From DUSC01 sp964371125 (lineage in GTDB: Bacteria > Pseudomonadota > Alphaproteobacteria > Rhizobiales > Rhizobiaceae), in NCBI GenBank assembly GCA_964371125.1, contig CAYJMY010000053.1:1-24895 (forward strand): a stretch of 24,895 bases of DNA. Reading direction: 5' to 3'. Shown here piece after piece: positions 13,481 through 20,707 of this stretch. A model generated the notes under the pieces. It was not told where the DNA came from. It searched no databases and worked only from the letters and a program-made list of their open reading frames with translations. Position 1 is the first letter of the stretch. Each line of letters begins with the position of its first letter. Position numbers and translations under genes: made by a program.

Positions 13481-16173
13481 CGATGGAGAAGGAAAGCCGC
13501 CCGGAGCCCGACGCCCTGCTCGCGGAGGCCGCGAAGGAAGGACGCGGGCGGCTGAAGATCTTTCTCGGCGCGGCTCCCGGGGTCGGCAAGACCTTCGCGA
13601 TGCTGGAGGCCGCGCAGAGACGCAGGGCGGACGGCCTCGACGTGATCGTCGGCGTGGTCGAGACCCATGGCCGCGCCGAGACCGAGCGACTGACGGGCGG
13701 CCTCGAAATCCTTCCGCGCGCGCAGATCCTCTATGCAGGACGGCTGTTGGCCGAAATGGACCTGGACGGCTTGCTCGCCCGCAGGCCGAAGCTCGCCCTC
13801 ATCGACGAACTGGCCCACACCAACGTGCCGGGCAGCCGCCACGCGAAGCGCTGGCAGGACGTCGAAGAGTTGTTGGCGGCCGGGATCGACGTCTACTCGA
13901 CGCTCAACATCCAGCATCTCGAGAGCCTCAACGACGTCGTCGCCCGTATCGCCCGGGTCAAGGTTCGCGAGACCGTTCCGGACAAGGTGCTCGAACTCGC
14001 CGAAGACATCGAACTCATCGACCTGCCGCCCGAGGAACTGATCGAGCGGCTGCGGCAGGGCAAGGTCTACATCCACGACCAGATCGCGCGGGCGATCCAG
14101 AACTTCTTCTCCAAGGGCAACCTGACCGCGCTGCGGGAACTCGCGATGCGCGTCGCGGCCGACCGTGTCGATGCGCAGATGGCCGCCCACATGCGAAGCC
14201 ACGCCATTCCCGGTCCGTGGCCGACGCAGGACCGCGTGCTCGTCTGCGTCAACGAGGCGCCGGTCTCCAAGGCGCTGGTGCGGGCCGCCAAGCGCATGGC
14301 CGAGCGTTCACGCACCGACTGGATCGTGGCGAGCGTGGTGACGCCCTCTTCCGAACATTTATCCGATGCGGCGAAGGATTCGATCGCCGAGGCCCTGAGG
14401 CTCGCCGAGACTCTGGGCGCGGAGATTTCGACCATCAGCGCCGAGAGTCACGTCGCCGACGAGATCCTCGCCTTTGCGCGCGGCCGGAACGTCTCCCGCA
14501 TCGTCATAGGACGGCCGCGGCCTCGCTACTTCACCGCCTGGTTCTTCCGCGAGACGGTGGCCGAGGAGATCATCCGCAAGGCCGATGATTTCGAGGTCAC
14601 CATCATCTCGGCGGATCCCTCGGAAGCGCGAAAGTCGATCATCAGAGGACCACTCCCGGCGCCGGAGCGCGATCCGAAGGCCTATCTCTGGGCGACGGCC
14701 GCGGTCGTAGCCTCGGGCGCTGTGGCGATGCTCGTCAACCGGATCTTCCCGGTCGAAAGCCTCTCCCTGTTCTTCCTCGTCGGCGTTCTCGGCGTCGCGA
14801 GCCGCTTCGGGCTGTGGCCTTCGATCTACGCCAGCGTGCTGGCCTTTCTTGGTTACAATTTCTTCCTAACCGAGCCCTACTATACGTTCGAGGTCACGCA
14901 TCAGAACGTGCTTCTCACGCTTTTTCTGTTCCTGATCGTGGCCATCGTCACCGGCAATCTGGCCGCTCGACTGCGCGATCAGGTCCAGGCGCAGCGCGCG
15001 ATCGCCAAGCGCACTGCCAATCTGTTCGATTTCTCGCGCAAGGTCGCCAGCGTCGCCTCGCTGGACGACGTCGTCTGGGCGGCGGTGCATCACGTCGCTT
15101 CCACGATGCAATGCGCCTCGCTCATTCTGATGCCGGACGCCGGCGGCCGGCTCGATATCGTGGGAGGATATCCGCCCGAAGACCATCTGGAGCCGCGCGA
15201 CCGCGGCGCAGCGGAATGGACGTGGGAAAAAGGCGAGCCGGCCGGCTGGTCCTCGGCGACGCTGCCTTCGGCGAGCTGGCTTTTCTTTCCGATGAGGAGC
15301 GCCGACCGGCAGCACGGCGTGCTGGGCGTCCGCTTCGGCGAGCGCCAGTACATCACCACGGACGAAAGGCGGCTGCTGGATTCTCTCGTCGATCAGGTCG
15401 CGATCGCGGTCGAGCGTACCAAGCTTTCCGCCGACATGGAGCAGTCCAGGCTTCTCGCAGAGACGGAGAGCCTGCGCGCCGCGCTGCTGTCTTCGGTCAG
15501 CCACGACCTGAGAACGCCGCTGGTATCGATCATCGGGGCCGCAACGGCCATGGTGGAGTCCGATCGCGCGCTTGGCGAGACCGGCCGCAAGGCGATGGCC
15601 GAAACGATCCGCGACGAGGGCGAAAGGCTCAACCGCTACGTCCAGAACCTCCTCGACATGACGAGGCTCGGATATGGCGGCTTGAAGGTGGCACGGCAAC
15701 CCGTCGACTTGCGCGAAGTCGTCGGTCGCGCGCTCCGCCGCCTGGAACGCGACCTTGCCGGCCACCATATACGCCGCGAACTCCCGGCGTCGCTTCCGGA
15801 AGTGCGCGGCGATGCGGTTCTGCTGGAGCAGGTCGTGACGAACATCCTCGACAACGCCGCGAAATACGCGCCGCCGGGCTCGGAGGTGCGCATCGCCGCA
15901 TCCGAAGACGGCGATCGCGTCATCCTGTCGGTTTCGGACGATGGTCCGGGAATCCCCGAGAAGGATCGCTTGCATGTCTTCGACATGTTCTACCGGGTGC
16001 GCGCAGGCGACGGTCAGCCTGGCGGGACTGGGCTCGGCCTCGCCATCGCCAAGGGGATCGTTGAAGCCCACGGGGGTGAAATAGCAGCGGAGCCGTCTGG
16101 GCCGGGTGGCCGCGGAGCGCGGATCGTGATCGCATTGCCGAAGAGCGAAACGCAACCGGAGCCCGTCGAGTGA
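13477..16173 (+). CDS. kdpD: Osmosensitive K+ channel sensor histidine kinase KdpD
   Basis: An 898-aa sensor kinase that controls kdp transcription through KdpE. Domain order: N-terminal KdpD domain with Walker A GAAPGVGKT (31-39) and LIDELAHTNVPGSRH; a universal-stress-protein domain (about 250-370); transmembrane segments (about 400-495); a GAF region (about 520-650); and the kinase core with phospho-acceptor His676 in SVSHDLRTPL, N-box NILDNAAKYAPPG, DDGPGIP and GTGLGLAIAKGIVEAHGG. All parts appear complete, with no truncation. The start overlaps kdpC by 4 bases, and the end overlaps kdpE by 4 bases (GTGA). Confidence 0.97.
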   Translation: MTMEKESRPEPDALLAEAAKEGRGRLKIFLGAAPGVGKTFAMLEAAQRRRADGLDVIVGVVETHGRAETERLTGGLEILPRAQILYAGRLLAEMDLDGLLARRPKLALIDELAHTNVPGSRHAKRWQDVEELLAAGIDVYSTLNIQHLESLNDVVARIARVKVRETVPDKVLELAEDIELIDLPPEELIERLRQGKVYIHDQIARAIQNFFSKGNLTALRELAMRVAADRVDAQMAAHMRSHAIPGPWPTQDRVLVCVNEAPVSKALVRAAKRMAERSRTDWIVASVVTPSSEHLSDAAKDSIAEALRLAETLGAEISTISAESHVADEILAFARGRNVSRIVIGRPRPRYFTAWFFRETVAEEIIRKADDFEVTIISADPSEARKSIIRGPLPAPERDPKAYLWATAAVVASGAVAMLVNRIFPVESLSLFFLVGVLGVASRFGLWPSIYASVLAFLGYNFFLTEPYYTFEVTHQNVLLTLFLFLIVAIVTGNLAARLRDQVQAQRAIAKRTANLFDFSRKVASVASLDDVVWAAVHHVASTMQCASLILMPDAGGRLDIVGGYPPEDHLEPRDRGAAEWTWEKGEPAGWSSATLPSASWLFFPMRSADRQHGVLGVRFGERQYITTDERRLLDSLVDQVAIAVERTKLSADMEQSRLLAETESLRAALLSSVSHDLRTPLVSIIGAATAMVESDRALGETGRKAMAETIRDEGERLNRYVQNLLDMTRLGYGGLKVARQPVDLREVVGRALRRLERDLAGHHIRRELPASLPEVRGDAVLLEQVVTNILDNAAKYAPPGSEVRIAASEDGDRVILSVSDDGPGIPEKDRLHVFDMFYRVRAGDGQPGGTGLGLAIAKGIVEAHGGEIAAEPSGPGGRGARIVIALPKSETQPEPVE

Positions 16174-16853
16174 CGACGGGGCGGATCCTTGTCGTCGAGG
16201 ACGATCCGGGCATACGGAAGTTCCTGCGCGTCGCGCTCGAGGCGCAGGGATTCCACCTGGCGGAGTCGGCGTCGGGCAAGGAAGGCATAAGCAACGCGGC
16301 CGTCTTTGCGCCGGATCTGGTCGTGCTCGACCTCGGCCTGCCGGACATGGACGGCAAGGACGTGATCCTCGGCATCCGCGAATGGTCGCAGGTCCCGATC
16401 CTCATCCTTTCCGTGCGTCACGCGGAGGAAGAGAAGGTCGCCGCTCTCGACGCAGGCGCCAACGACTACGTGCTGAAGCCGTTCGGCATAGCCGAGCTTC
16501 TCGCACGCGTGCGGGCTCTTCTGCGCGCGAACCGCCGCGGCGCAACCGACGAGGCGGAAATAGTCCGGGGCGACCTACGCATCGACCTCGCCCGCCACGA
16601 AGTGACGCTTGCAGGCGAAGCCGTCAGGCTGACGCGGAAGGAGTTCGACCTGCTCGCGCTGCTGGCCCGCCATGCCGGACGGATCGTCACGCACCGGCAG
16701 CTCCTGAACGACATCTGGGGTCCCGCCCACGAGCACGACCTGCAGTATCTGCGCGTCTTCATCGGCCGCTTGCGCGCCAAGCTCGGGGACGACCCTTCGG
16801 CGCCGCGGTTCATCCTGAACGAGCCGGGGGTCGGTTACCGGTTCCTGGATTGA
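16170..16853 (+). CDS. kdpE: KDP operon response regulator KdpE
   Basis: A 227-aa OmpR/PhoB-type regulator. The receiver domain shows the acidic pocket VVEDD (E10-D12), the phospho-acceptor Asp54 in VVLDLGLPDMDG, Ser81 and Lys103 (VLKPFG). The winged-helix DNA-binding domain (about 130-227) carries VRLTRKEFDLLALLARHAGRIVTHRQLL and ends GVGYRFLD. The GTG start overlaps the kdpD stop. It is expected to activate the kdp promoter under K+ limitation; a matching direct repeat is found at 8689-8705. No clear terminator follows. Confidence 0.97.
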   Translation: MTTGRILVVEDDPGIRKFLRVALEAQGFHLAESASGKEGISNAAVFAPDLVVLDLGLPDMDGKDVILGIREWSQVPILILSVRHAEEEKVAALDAGANDYVLKPFGIAELLARVRALLRANRRGATDEAEIVRGDLRIDLARHEVTLAGEAVRLTRKEFDLLALLARHAGRIVTHRQLLNDIWGPAHEHDLQYLRVFIGRLRAKLGDDPSAPRFILNEPGVGYRFLD

Positions 16854-17112
16854 GAGAACACGGCGAAGCGGGCGCATTGGACGTCCGAAACAGCCAGAAG
16901 CGCAAGTAGGCAAAGCTTGCCCCGGCATATTGCCCTTCGACAACTCGCCGCAGTTCAGCGGCTCAATACGTCCCGAAACTTCTGCATTCTCCGATCCTGT
17001 AACCACGCTGCCCGTCCCATCCAGCCTCCATCTGCTGGAGTGAAACCGGACAACTCATCTGCTCCCCAATCCGGACAACCTATCTGCTTGCGACAGAAGC
17101 CCCCGACGCGCC
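16854..17112. other. Intergenic region after kdpE
   Basis: About 260 bp without a plausible gene. A short hairpin, GGCAA/TTGCC, lies near 16913-16925 but lacks a T-run, so it is not called as a terminator. The right half holds the repeat described at 17029-17088. Confidence 0.5.
17029..17088. repeat. Short direct repeats, possible insertion-sequence end remnant
   Basis: CCGGACAACTCATCTGCT (17046-17063) is repeated as CCGGACAACCTATCTGCT (17071-17088): 18 bp, 16 matching, with a 25-bp period. A third CATCTGCT lies at 17029-17036. Closely spaced terminal repeats containing TGTCCGG on the other strand are reminiscent of IS21-family element ends. No istA or istB is present in the window, so this would be a solo end left by a deleted or decayed element. 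Confidence 0.45.
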
Positions 17113-17145
17113 TTGCCTATCCGGCCGGCCACCAAGTATATTGGT
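17113..17145 (+). promoter_or_regulatory. Candidate promoter and autoregulatory operator of the ArsR gene
   Basis: TTGCCT (17113-17118) and TATATT (17137-17142) are spaced by 18 bp, like -35 and -10 elements. The inverted repeat ACCAA-GTATA-TTGGT (17131-17145) overlaps the -10. An ArsR dimer bound there would block polymerase, the usual autoregulation mode. This is predicted from position and symmetry only. Confidence 0.45.
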
Positions 17146-17176
17146 TCAGATTTCCACCAGGAAAGCCGGTTCGCGC

Positions 17177-17518
17177 ATGCAGACCTCTACGATCTCCGTC
17201 CCCGCCGCCGGGCCCGCCCAGGCTCCCGATGCCGCGCGGATGCTGCACAACGCCCAACGGACCGGAGAATTCCTGAAATCCCTGTCGCACCCGGTCCGCC
17301 TCGTCATCCTTTGCCGGCTTGCCGAGGGCGGGGCGAGCGTGGGCGAGCTGGAGACGCTTCTCGACGTTCCGCAGGCCGCGGTGTCGAAGCAGCTGGCGCG
17401 GCTGCGCGACGACGGGCTGGTCGTCGCCCGCCGCGAGGGTCGCTCGGTGATCTATTCGTTGGCGGATTCGCGCACGCAGCGCATCGTCGGCGCGCTCTAC
17501 GACGAGTTCTGCGACTGA
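17177..17518 (+). CDS. shdrR: ArsR-family sulfane-sulfur-responsive repressor (SqrR/BigR/sHdrR type)
   Basis: A 113-aa winged-helix repressor. The ArsR core reads EFLKSLSHPVRLVILCRLAEGGASVGELETLLDVPQAAVSKQLARLRDDGLV, followed by the beta-wing REGRSVIYSL. Two cysteines are present, Cys46 in VILCRL and Cys112 in EFCD. They are separated by 66 residues, the same spacing as Cys41/Cys107 in SqrR and Cys50/Cys116 in sHdrR, which form a polysulfide bridge when sulfane sulfur is present. Metal-binding ArsR motifs (CVC) are absent. The ATG at 17177 is preferred; a TTG at 17141 lies inside the promoter palindrome. It is convergent with the sulfur-oxidation cluster whose last gene ends 40 bp away, making that cluster the likely target. 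The symbol is assigned by motif and context. Confidence 0.85.
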   Translation: MQTSTISVPAAGPAQAPDAARMLHNAQRTGEFLKSLSHPVRLVILCRLAEGGASVGELETLLDVPQAAVSKQLARLRDDGLVVARREGRSVIYSLADSRTQRIVGALYDEFCD

Positions 17519-17557
17519 CGGGCGACGCTGCGGCGCCGGCCCGCCCGAGCGCCAGCC

Positions 17558-17785
17558 TCAGCCGGTGTGCTTGATGACGAAGATGTAGGTCTTGCCGTCG
17601 ACGCGGCTCTCGAGCAGTTCGTTGCCGGTCGTCCGGCAGAACGCCTCGAAATCCTTGACCGCGCCGGGATCGGTCGCCTGGATCTCCAGCGTGCCGCCCG
17701 TCGGCAGTTCCTTCAGCGCCTTCTTCGCCCTGAGAATAGGCAGCGGGCAGTTGAGCCCCTTGGCGTCGAGTATCTGGTCGGCCAT
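17558..17785 (-). CDS. tusA: TusA-family sulfurtransferase
   Basis: A 75-aa cytoplasmic sulfur carrier. The signature Cys-Pro-x-Pro occurs as GLNCPLPILRAKKAL, with the persulfide-forming Cys13, followed by the beta-alpha fold pattern GGTLEIQATDPGAVKDF. A second cysteine (in FEAFCRTTG) is common in sulfur-oxidiser TusA. The start at 17785 has GGAGGA just upstream; the in-frame ATG at 17812 would place that site inside the gene. It is the last gene of the minus-strand sulfur cluster, 49 bp after the outer-membrane protein. In such clusters TusA hands sulfane sulfur toward the sHdr complex rather than serving tRNA thiolation. Confidence 0.94.
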   Translation of the reverse strand: MADQILDAKGLNCPLPILRAKKALKELPTGGTLEIQATDPGAVKDFEAFCRTTGNELLESRVDGKTYIFVIKHTG

Positions 17786-17834
17786 TCGTCCTCCTTCGGG
17801 GCCTGCGCCCATGCTTCGTTGAAACCGGTCCGCC

Positions 17835-19103
17835 TCAAAACCTGTGCGTCCAGCCGGCGAGCAGCTGAAACTGGTGCATCTCGATCCCGATCGTGCGCAT
17901 GGGATTGGGACCGATCGGCGTCATCTCGATGCCCGAGACCTTTGCCTCCGGCACATACATCGCGGCGAATTCGAGGGTGTCGCTGTCCGAATACTTGAAC
18001 GCGGCGCCGGCGGTGATGTGGTGCTGCACGACGCCCGGCGCGAGGATGTTGAACGTCACGTCGCCCGAGCCGATCGGATTGTCGCTGTAAGCATAGCCGG
18101 CCCGGAAGGTCCACCGGTCGGTGGCCCGCCACTCGGCGCCGATCTTGAAGATATCGACGTCCTTCCAGCCGAAACCGGGACCGTTGTCGCCGCCCAGCGG
18201 CGGCAGCGCCGTCGACGGGTTCGAGATCGATGCGATGTCGCCGTAGAAGATGTGCTGGTAGTCGAGCATCAGCGTCAGAGCAGGCCCGGCGTCCCAGGCA
18301 AGGCCCGCGGATACGGAGGCCGGTATGTCGAAGCCGCCGCGCTCGGCGAAGAGGCCCGCATACCTGTCGAACTTCTGCATGTACATGCGGCTCTGGCCAG
18401 AGAGGCCGAATCGCAGGCTCGGCGTGATCTTCCATTCGAGACCGGCGCGCAGGCCGCCGCCGAAGGAGAAGTCGTAGCCATTGTCGGTGAGGCGGGTGGG
18501 GTCGAGGGAGATCGGCGAGAAGGCGGCGAGACCGCGCGCGGCAAACCGCTGCGCGGCGAATGTCGGTGCGATGCCGACGGTCACCGGGCCGAAGGAGCGG
18601 GCATAGTCGACGGAGAGGAAGGCCTGCATAAGGTCGACGCCGGCCCTGCCGCCGCAGAACACGCCCGACCCGCCGCCGCAGGCCGGGTTCGGCACGTCGG
18701 CATAGGTCGTGTTCATACCGCCGTTGCCGTAGAGCGAGATGCCCCAGGACGAGACCTCGTCGATTTGTCGCACATAGGCGAAATTGGGCATCAGGAAGAG
18801 GTTGGAGCCGCTCTCGACCGGCCCCGGCGCGACAAAGCCGGGTCCCGACGTCTCATAGCCGCGATACGGCAGGAAGAGCGAGGCGCCGATCTGCAGCTGG
18901 TCGCCGATGCCGACGATACCCGCCGGATTGAGCGTCTGCGCCATGGCGTCGCGCGAGTCGGCCACGCCCGCGCCACCTAGCGCGTTCTGCCTCACGCCGA
19001 AGCCAACCTGGAAATAGCCGTCCGTGGCCGAGGCCGGCGCGCAGGCCGCCGCCATCATCAGCATCGTTCCGGCGACGCCGGCCGAGATATGTCTCTTTGT
19101 CAT
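17835..19103 (-). CDS. FadL/OmpP1/TodX-family outer-membrane channel
   Basis: A 422-aa precursor. The signal peptide runs from MTKRHISAG through a hydrophobic stretch to a probable cleavage after ASA (about residue 26). The mature N-terminus follows the FadL pattern with a short hatch: FGVRQNALGGAGVADSRDAMAQTLNPAG. The rest alternates polar and aromatic residues as beta strands and ends HRF, a C-terminal aromatic suited to BAM recognition. Two cysteines in PACGGGSGVFCGG could form a loop disulfide. The start at 19103 is set by GGAGGGG just upstream. FadL proteins pass hydrophobic molecules across the outer membrane. Placement between dsrE and tusA suggests uptake of a hydrophobic sulfur compound or sulfur itself, which is inference. 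Confidence 0.88.
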   Translation of the reverse strand: MTKRHISAGVAGTMLMMAAACAPASATDGYFQVGFGVRQNALGGAGVADSRDAMAQTLNPAGIVGIGDQLQIGASLFLPYRGYETSGPGFVAPGPVESGSNLFLMPNFAYVRQIDEVSSWGISLYGNGGMNTTYADVPNPACGGGSGVFCGGRAGVDLMQAFLSVDYARSFGPVTVGIAPTFAAQRFAARGLAAFSPISLDPTRLTDNGYDFSFGGGLRAGLEWKITPSLRFGLSGQSRMYMQKFDRYAGLFAERGGFDIPASVSAGLAWDAGPALTLMLDYQHIFYGDIASISNPSTALPPLGGDNGPGFGWKDVDIFKIGAEWRATDRWTFRAGYAYSDNPIGSGDVTFNILAPGVVQHHITAGAAFKYSDSDTLEFAAMYVPEAKVSGIEMTPIGPNPMRTIGIEMHQFQLLAGWTHRF

Positions 19104-19146
19104 GTTCCCCTCCCCCGCCCGGTGCGCCGGGCCGTTCGTCCTTCCC

Positions 19147-19170
19147 GGAAGTGTCGGGTGCGACATTTCC
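19147..19170. other. Intercistronic stem-loop between dsrE and the FadL-type gene
   Basis: GGAAGTGTCG (19147-19156) and CGACATTTCC (19161-19170) pair over ten positions with one imperfect pair and a 4-base loop. A second GC hairpin, GCCCGG/CCGGGC, lies at 19117-19132. No T-run follows in the direction of transcription. They may stabilise or attenuate the mRNA between the dsrE part and the outer-membrane protein part of the cluster. Confidence 0.45.
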
Positions 19171-19206
19171 GATGCGCGGGCTCCTCCCGCCACGCGCCCG
19201 GACCGT

Positions 19207-19701
19207 TCAGATGTAGAGGTTGATGTCGCTCTTGGTCGCCACTTCGATGTAGCTGGCGGCGCCGCCGAGCGCCGGCCCCTCGATCATATCGTCCATCGTG
19301 TATTCGAAGAGATCCATCGTCATCTGGCAGGCGATCATCTTCACCTCCGCCTCGATGGCCATCTCGCGCAGCTCCTCGATCGAGGCGACACCCTTCTTCT
19401 TGATCAGGTTCTTCATCATCGCCGTGGCGATGCCGTCGACGCCCGGCACGGCGGAGACGAGGTTGGGCAGCGCCATGTGCATGCCCATCATCGGCATCTG
19501 CATGGCCGGGTTGCCCAGGGTGGAGATCTTCAGGTCGAGCTTCTTCTTCAACAGCGTCAGCCCGTAGAAGGTAAAGAACATGGTCACCTGCAGGCCCATC
19601 GCGGCTGCCGTGGTGGCCAGGATGAAGGGCGGATAGGCCCAGTCGAGCGTCCCTTTGGTGACGATCAGGGACATCGACTTCGCATTGGCTTCGCTGCTCA
19701 T
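19207..19701 (-). CDS. dsrE: DsrE-family sulfurtransferase (DsrE3-like)
   Basis: A 164-aa protein of the DsrE/F-like superfamily. Family features are SLIVTKGTLDWAYPPFILATTAAAMGLQVTMFFTFYGLTLL, then MPMMGMHMALPNLVSAVPG, and MAIEAEVKMIACQMTMDLF with the single cysteine Cys125 as probable persulfide carrier. It is longer than the DsrE, DsrF and DsrH subunits of the dissimilatory sulfite reductase system and has no DsrF or DsrH neighbours, so it is probably the DsrE3 type found in sHdr clusters. The ATG at 19701 follows GAGGAG; an upstream ATG at 19731 would include that site. It is expected to exchange sulfane sulfur with TusA. It lies 74 bp after lbpA. Confidence 0.9.
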   Translation of the reverse strand: MSSEANAKSMSLIVTKGTLDWAYPPFILATTAAAMGLQVTMFFTFYGLTLLKKKLDLKISTLGNPAMQMPMMGMHMALPNLVSAVPGVDGIATAMMKNLIKKKGVASIEELREMAIEAEVKMIACQMTMDLFEYTMDDMIEGPALGGAASYIEVATKSDINLYI

Positions 19702-19775
19702 GGTCTCCTCCTCGCCGGGTCTCGCCGGCACGATCTCGTATCAGCCGGCTTGGCGCCGTCGTCCGCCTTGCCGCA

Positions 19776-20219
19776 TCAGGGCGCGCAGCCGGCGAAGGCG
19801 TCGGCGGCCATCTTTGTCTCGTAGGGTCCGGCGACCGCGGTGCCCGGCGTCAGCACCGCCTTTGCCGCGGCGAAGTCCGCGGGCTTCACCTTGACCATCC
19901 AGCCGCTGCCGTAGGTATCGGCGTTCGCCAGCTTCGGATTGGCGTTGAGGTCGTCGTTGACCTCCACGATTTCCGCCTCGAAGGCGAGCTTTGCCGGGCC
20001 GACCCATTTCCCGGATTCGACGGTCGCGCAGGACTTGCCCTCGGGGATGGTCTTGCCCGGTTTCTTGGCGGTGAAGGCGACGAGCTGGCCGGCCATGCCG
20101 GTGGCGATCATCGTCATGCCGGCGGTGAAGGTGCCGTCGCCGTTGTCCCTGTACCAGAGGTTGTTTTCGACGTCGTAGAAGAGTTCGTCGGGAAGATTGC
20201 ACCCGCGCACGGTCGGCAT
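19776..20219 (-). CDS. lbpA: Lipoate-binding protein LbpA (GcvH-like, sulfur oxidation)
   Basis: A 147-aa H-protein-like carrier. The lipoyl site lies in ATVESGKWVGPAKLAF, with Lys71 as the lipoylated residue, replacing the ESVKA of true glycine-cleavage H proteins. The preceding ATGMAGQLVAFTAKKPGKTIPEGKSCATVE is the lipoyl-domain sheet. The location after shdrB2, with no gcvT or gcvP nearby, marks it as the LbpA of the sHdr pathway, where its lipoyl group takes part in sulfur oxidation. GAAGGAG lies 8 bases before ATG 20219. An in-frame GTG at 20240 overlaps the stop of the previous gene but would put the ribosome site inside the reading frame. It carries extra cysteines, Cys7, Cys64 and one near the C-terminus. 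Confidence 0.93.
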   Translation of the reverse strand: MPTVRGCNLPDELFYDVENNLWYRDNGDGTFTAGMTMIATGMAGQLVAFTAKKPGKTIPEGKSCATVESGKWVGPAKLAFEAEIVEVNDDLNANPKLANADTYGSGWMVKVKPADFAAAKAVLTPGTAVAGPYETKMAADAFAGCAP

Positions 20220-20236
20220 GGCCGGATCTCCTTCGT

Positions 20237-20707
20237 TCACACGGTTCTGGTTTCGGAAAAATCGGACTGTCTGAGGGTGCGCGAGGAGCAGCAGAACTCC
20301 CCCAGTCCAGCAGTCTCAAGCTTGCCGCCGACGAACAGCGCGAGATGACGCACCACCATCGCGGCGAGACGGACGCGGCGGGCGCGCTCCGACCCCGCCG
20401 CCTCCAGCCGGATCAGGTTGCGGTGGTAGACGATCTCGCGGCAGGTCTCGCGGCAGGCGTTGAAGCTCGGATCGCCGCGCGCGCCCTGCCGATGCAGGGC
20501 AAGCAGGCGGAACCCTTCGACGGCGCCTCCGGTCGGGGCCCGCCCATGGGCGGTCAGCCAGTTTTCGAGCACCGCCTCCGCCGCGCCGAGCAGTTCCTCG
20601 GCAAGCGTATCGGCGTCTCGCGACAGCACGTCTTCCGCGGCCGCCACGATGGCGTCGGCGCGCGCGGTCACGTCGTCGATGGCGCGGGAAGCTTGCGCTG
20701 TCGTCAT
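20237..20707 (-). CDS. Hypothetical 156-aa cysteine-containing protein in the shdr cluster
   Basis: Not recognised. The 156-aa protein looks almost wholly alpha-helical and soluble, without signal peptide or membrane span. It starts MTTAQASRAIDDVTARADAI. Four cysteines are arranged as C85-x3-C89 (in NACRETCREIVYHRNL) and adjacent C139-C140 (GEFCCSSR) near the C-terminus. Histidines 53, 72, 95 and 121 are also present. This could be a metal or Fe-S site, or redox or sulfur-carrying cysteines. The start overlaps the shdrB2 stop as ATGA, and lbpA begins 17 bases after its stop (or overlaps it if GTG 20240 is used), so it is clearly co-expressed with the complex. Possible roles are an sHdr assembly factor, an sHdr-LbpA adaptor or an extra sulfur relay. 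Confidence 0.8.
   Translation of the reverse strand: MTTAQASRAIDDVTARADAIVAAAEDVLSRDADTLAEELLGAAEAVLENWLTAHGRAPTGGAVEGFRLLALHRQGARGDPSFNACRETCREIVYHRNLIRLEAAGSERARRVRLAAMVVRHLALFVGGKLETAGLGEFCCSSRTLRQSDFSETRTV

Noticed and set aside
16854..17028. Rho-independent terminator after kdpE
   Set aside because: Only a weak GGCAA/TTGCC stem without a T-run was found.
19207..19701. dsrE as part of a DsrEFH or TusBCD complex
   Set aside because: No dsrF/tusC or dsrH/tusB neighbours are present, and the protein is longer than those subunits.
19776..20219. lbpA as a true glycine-cleavage H protein
   Set aside because: No gcvT or gcvP is nearby and the lipoyl motif is ESGKW rather than ESVKA. The shdr context explains it better.
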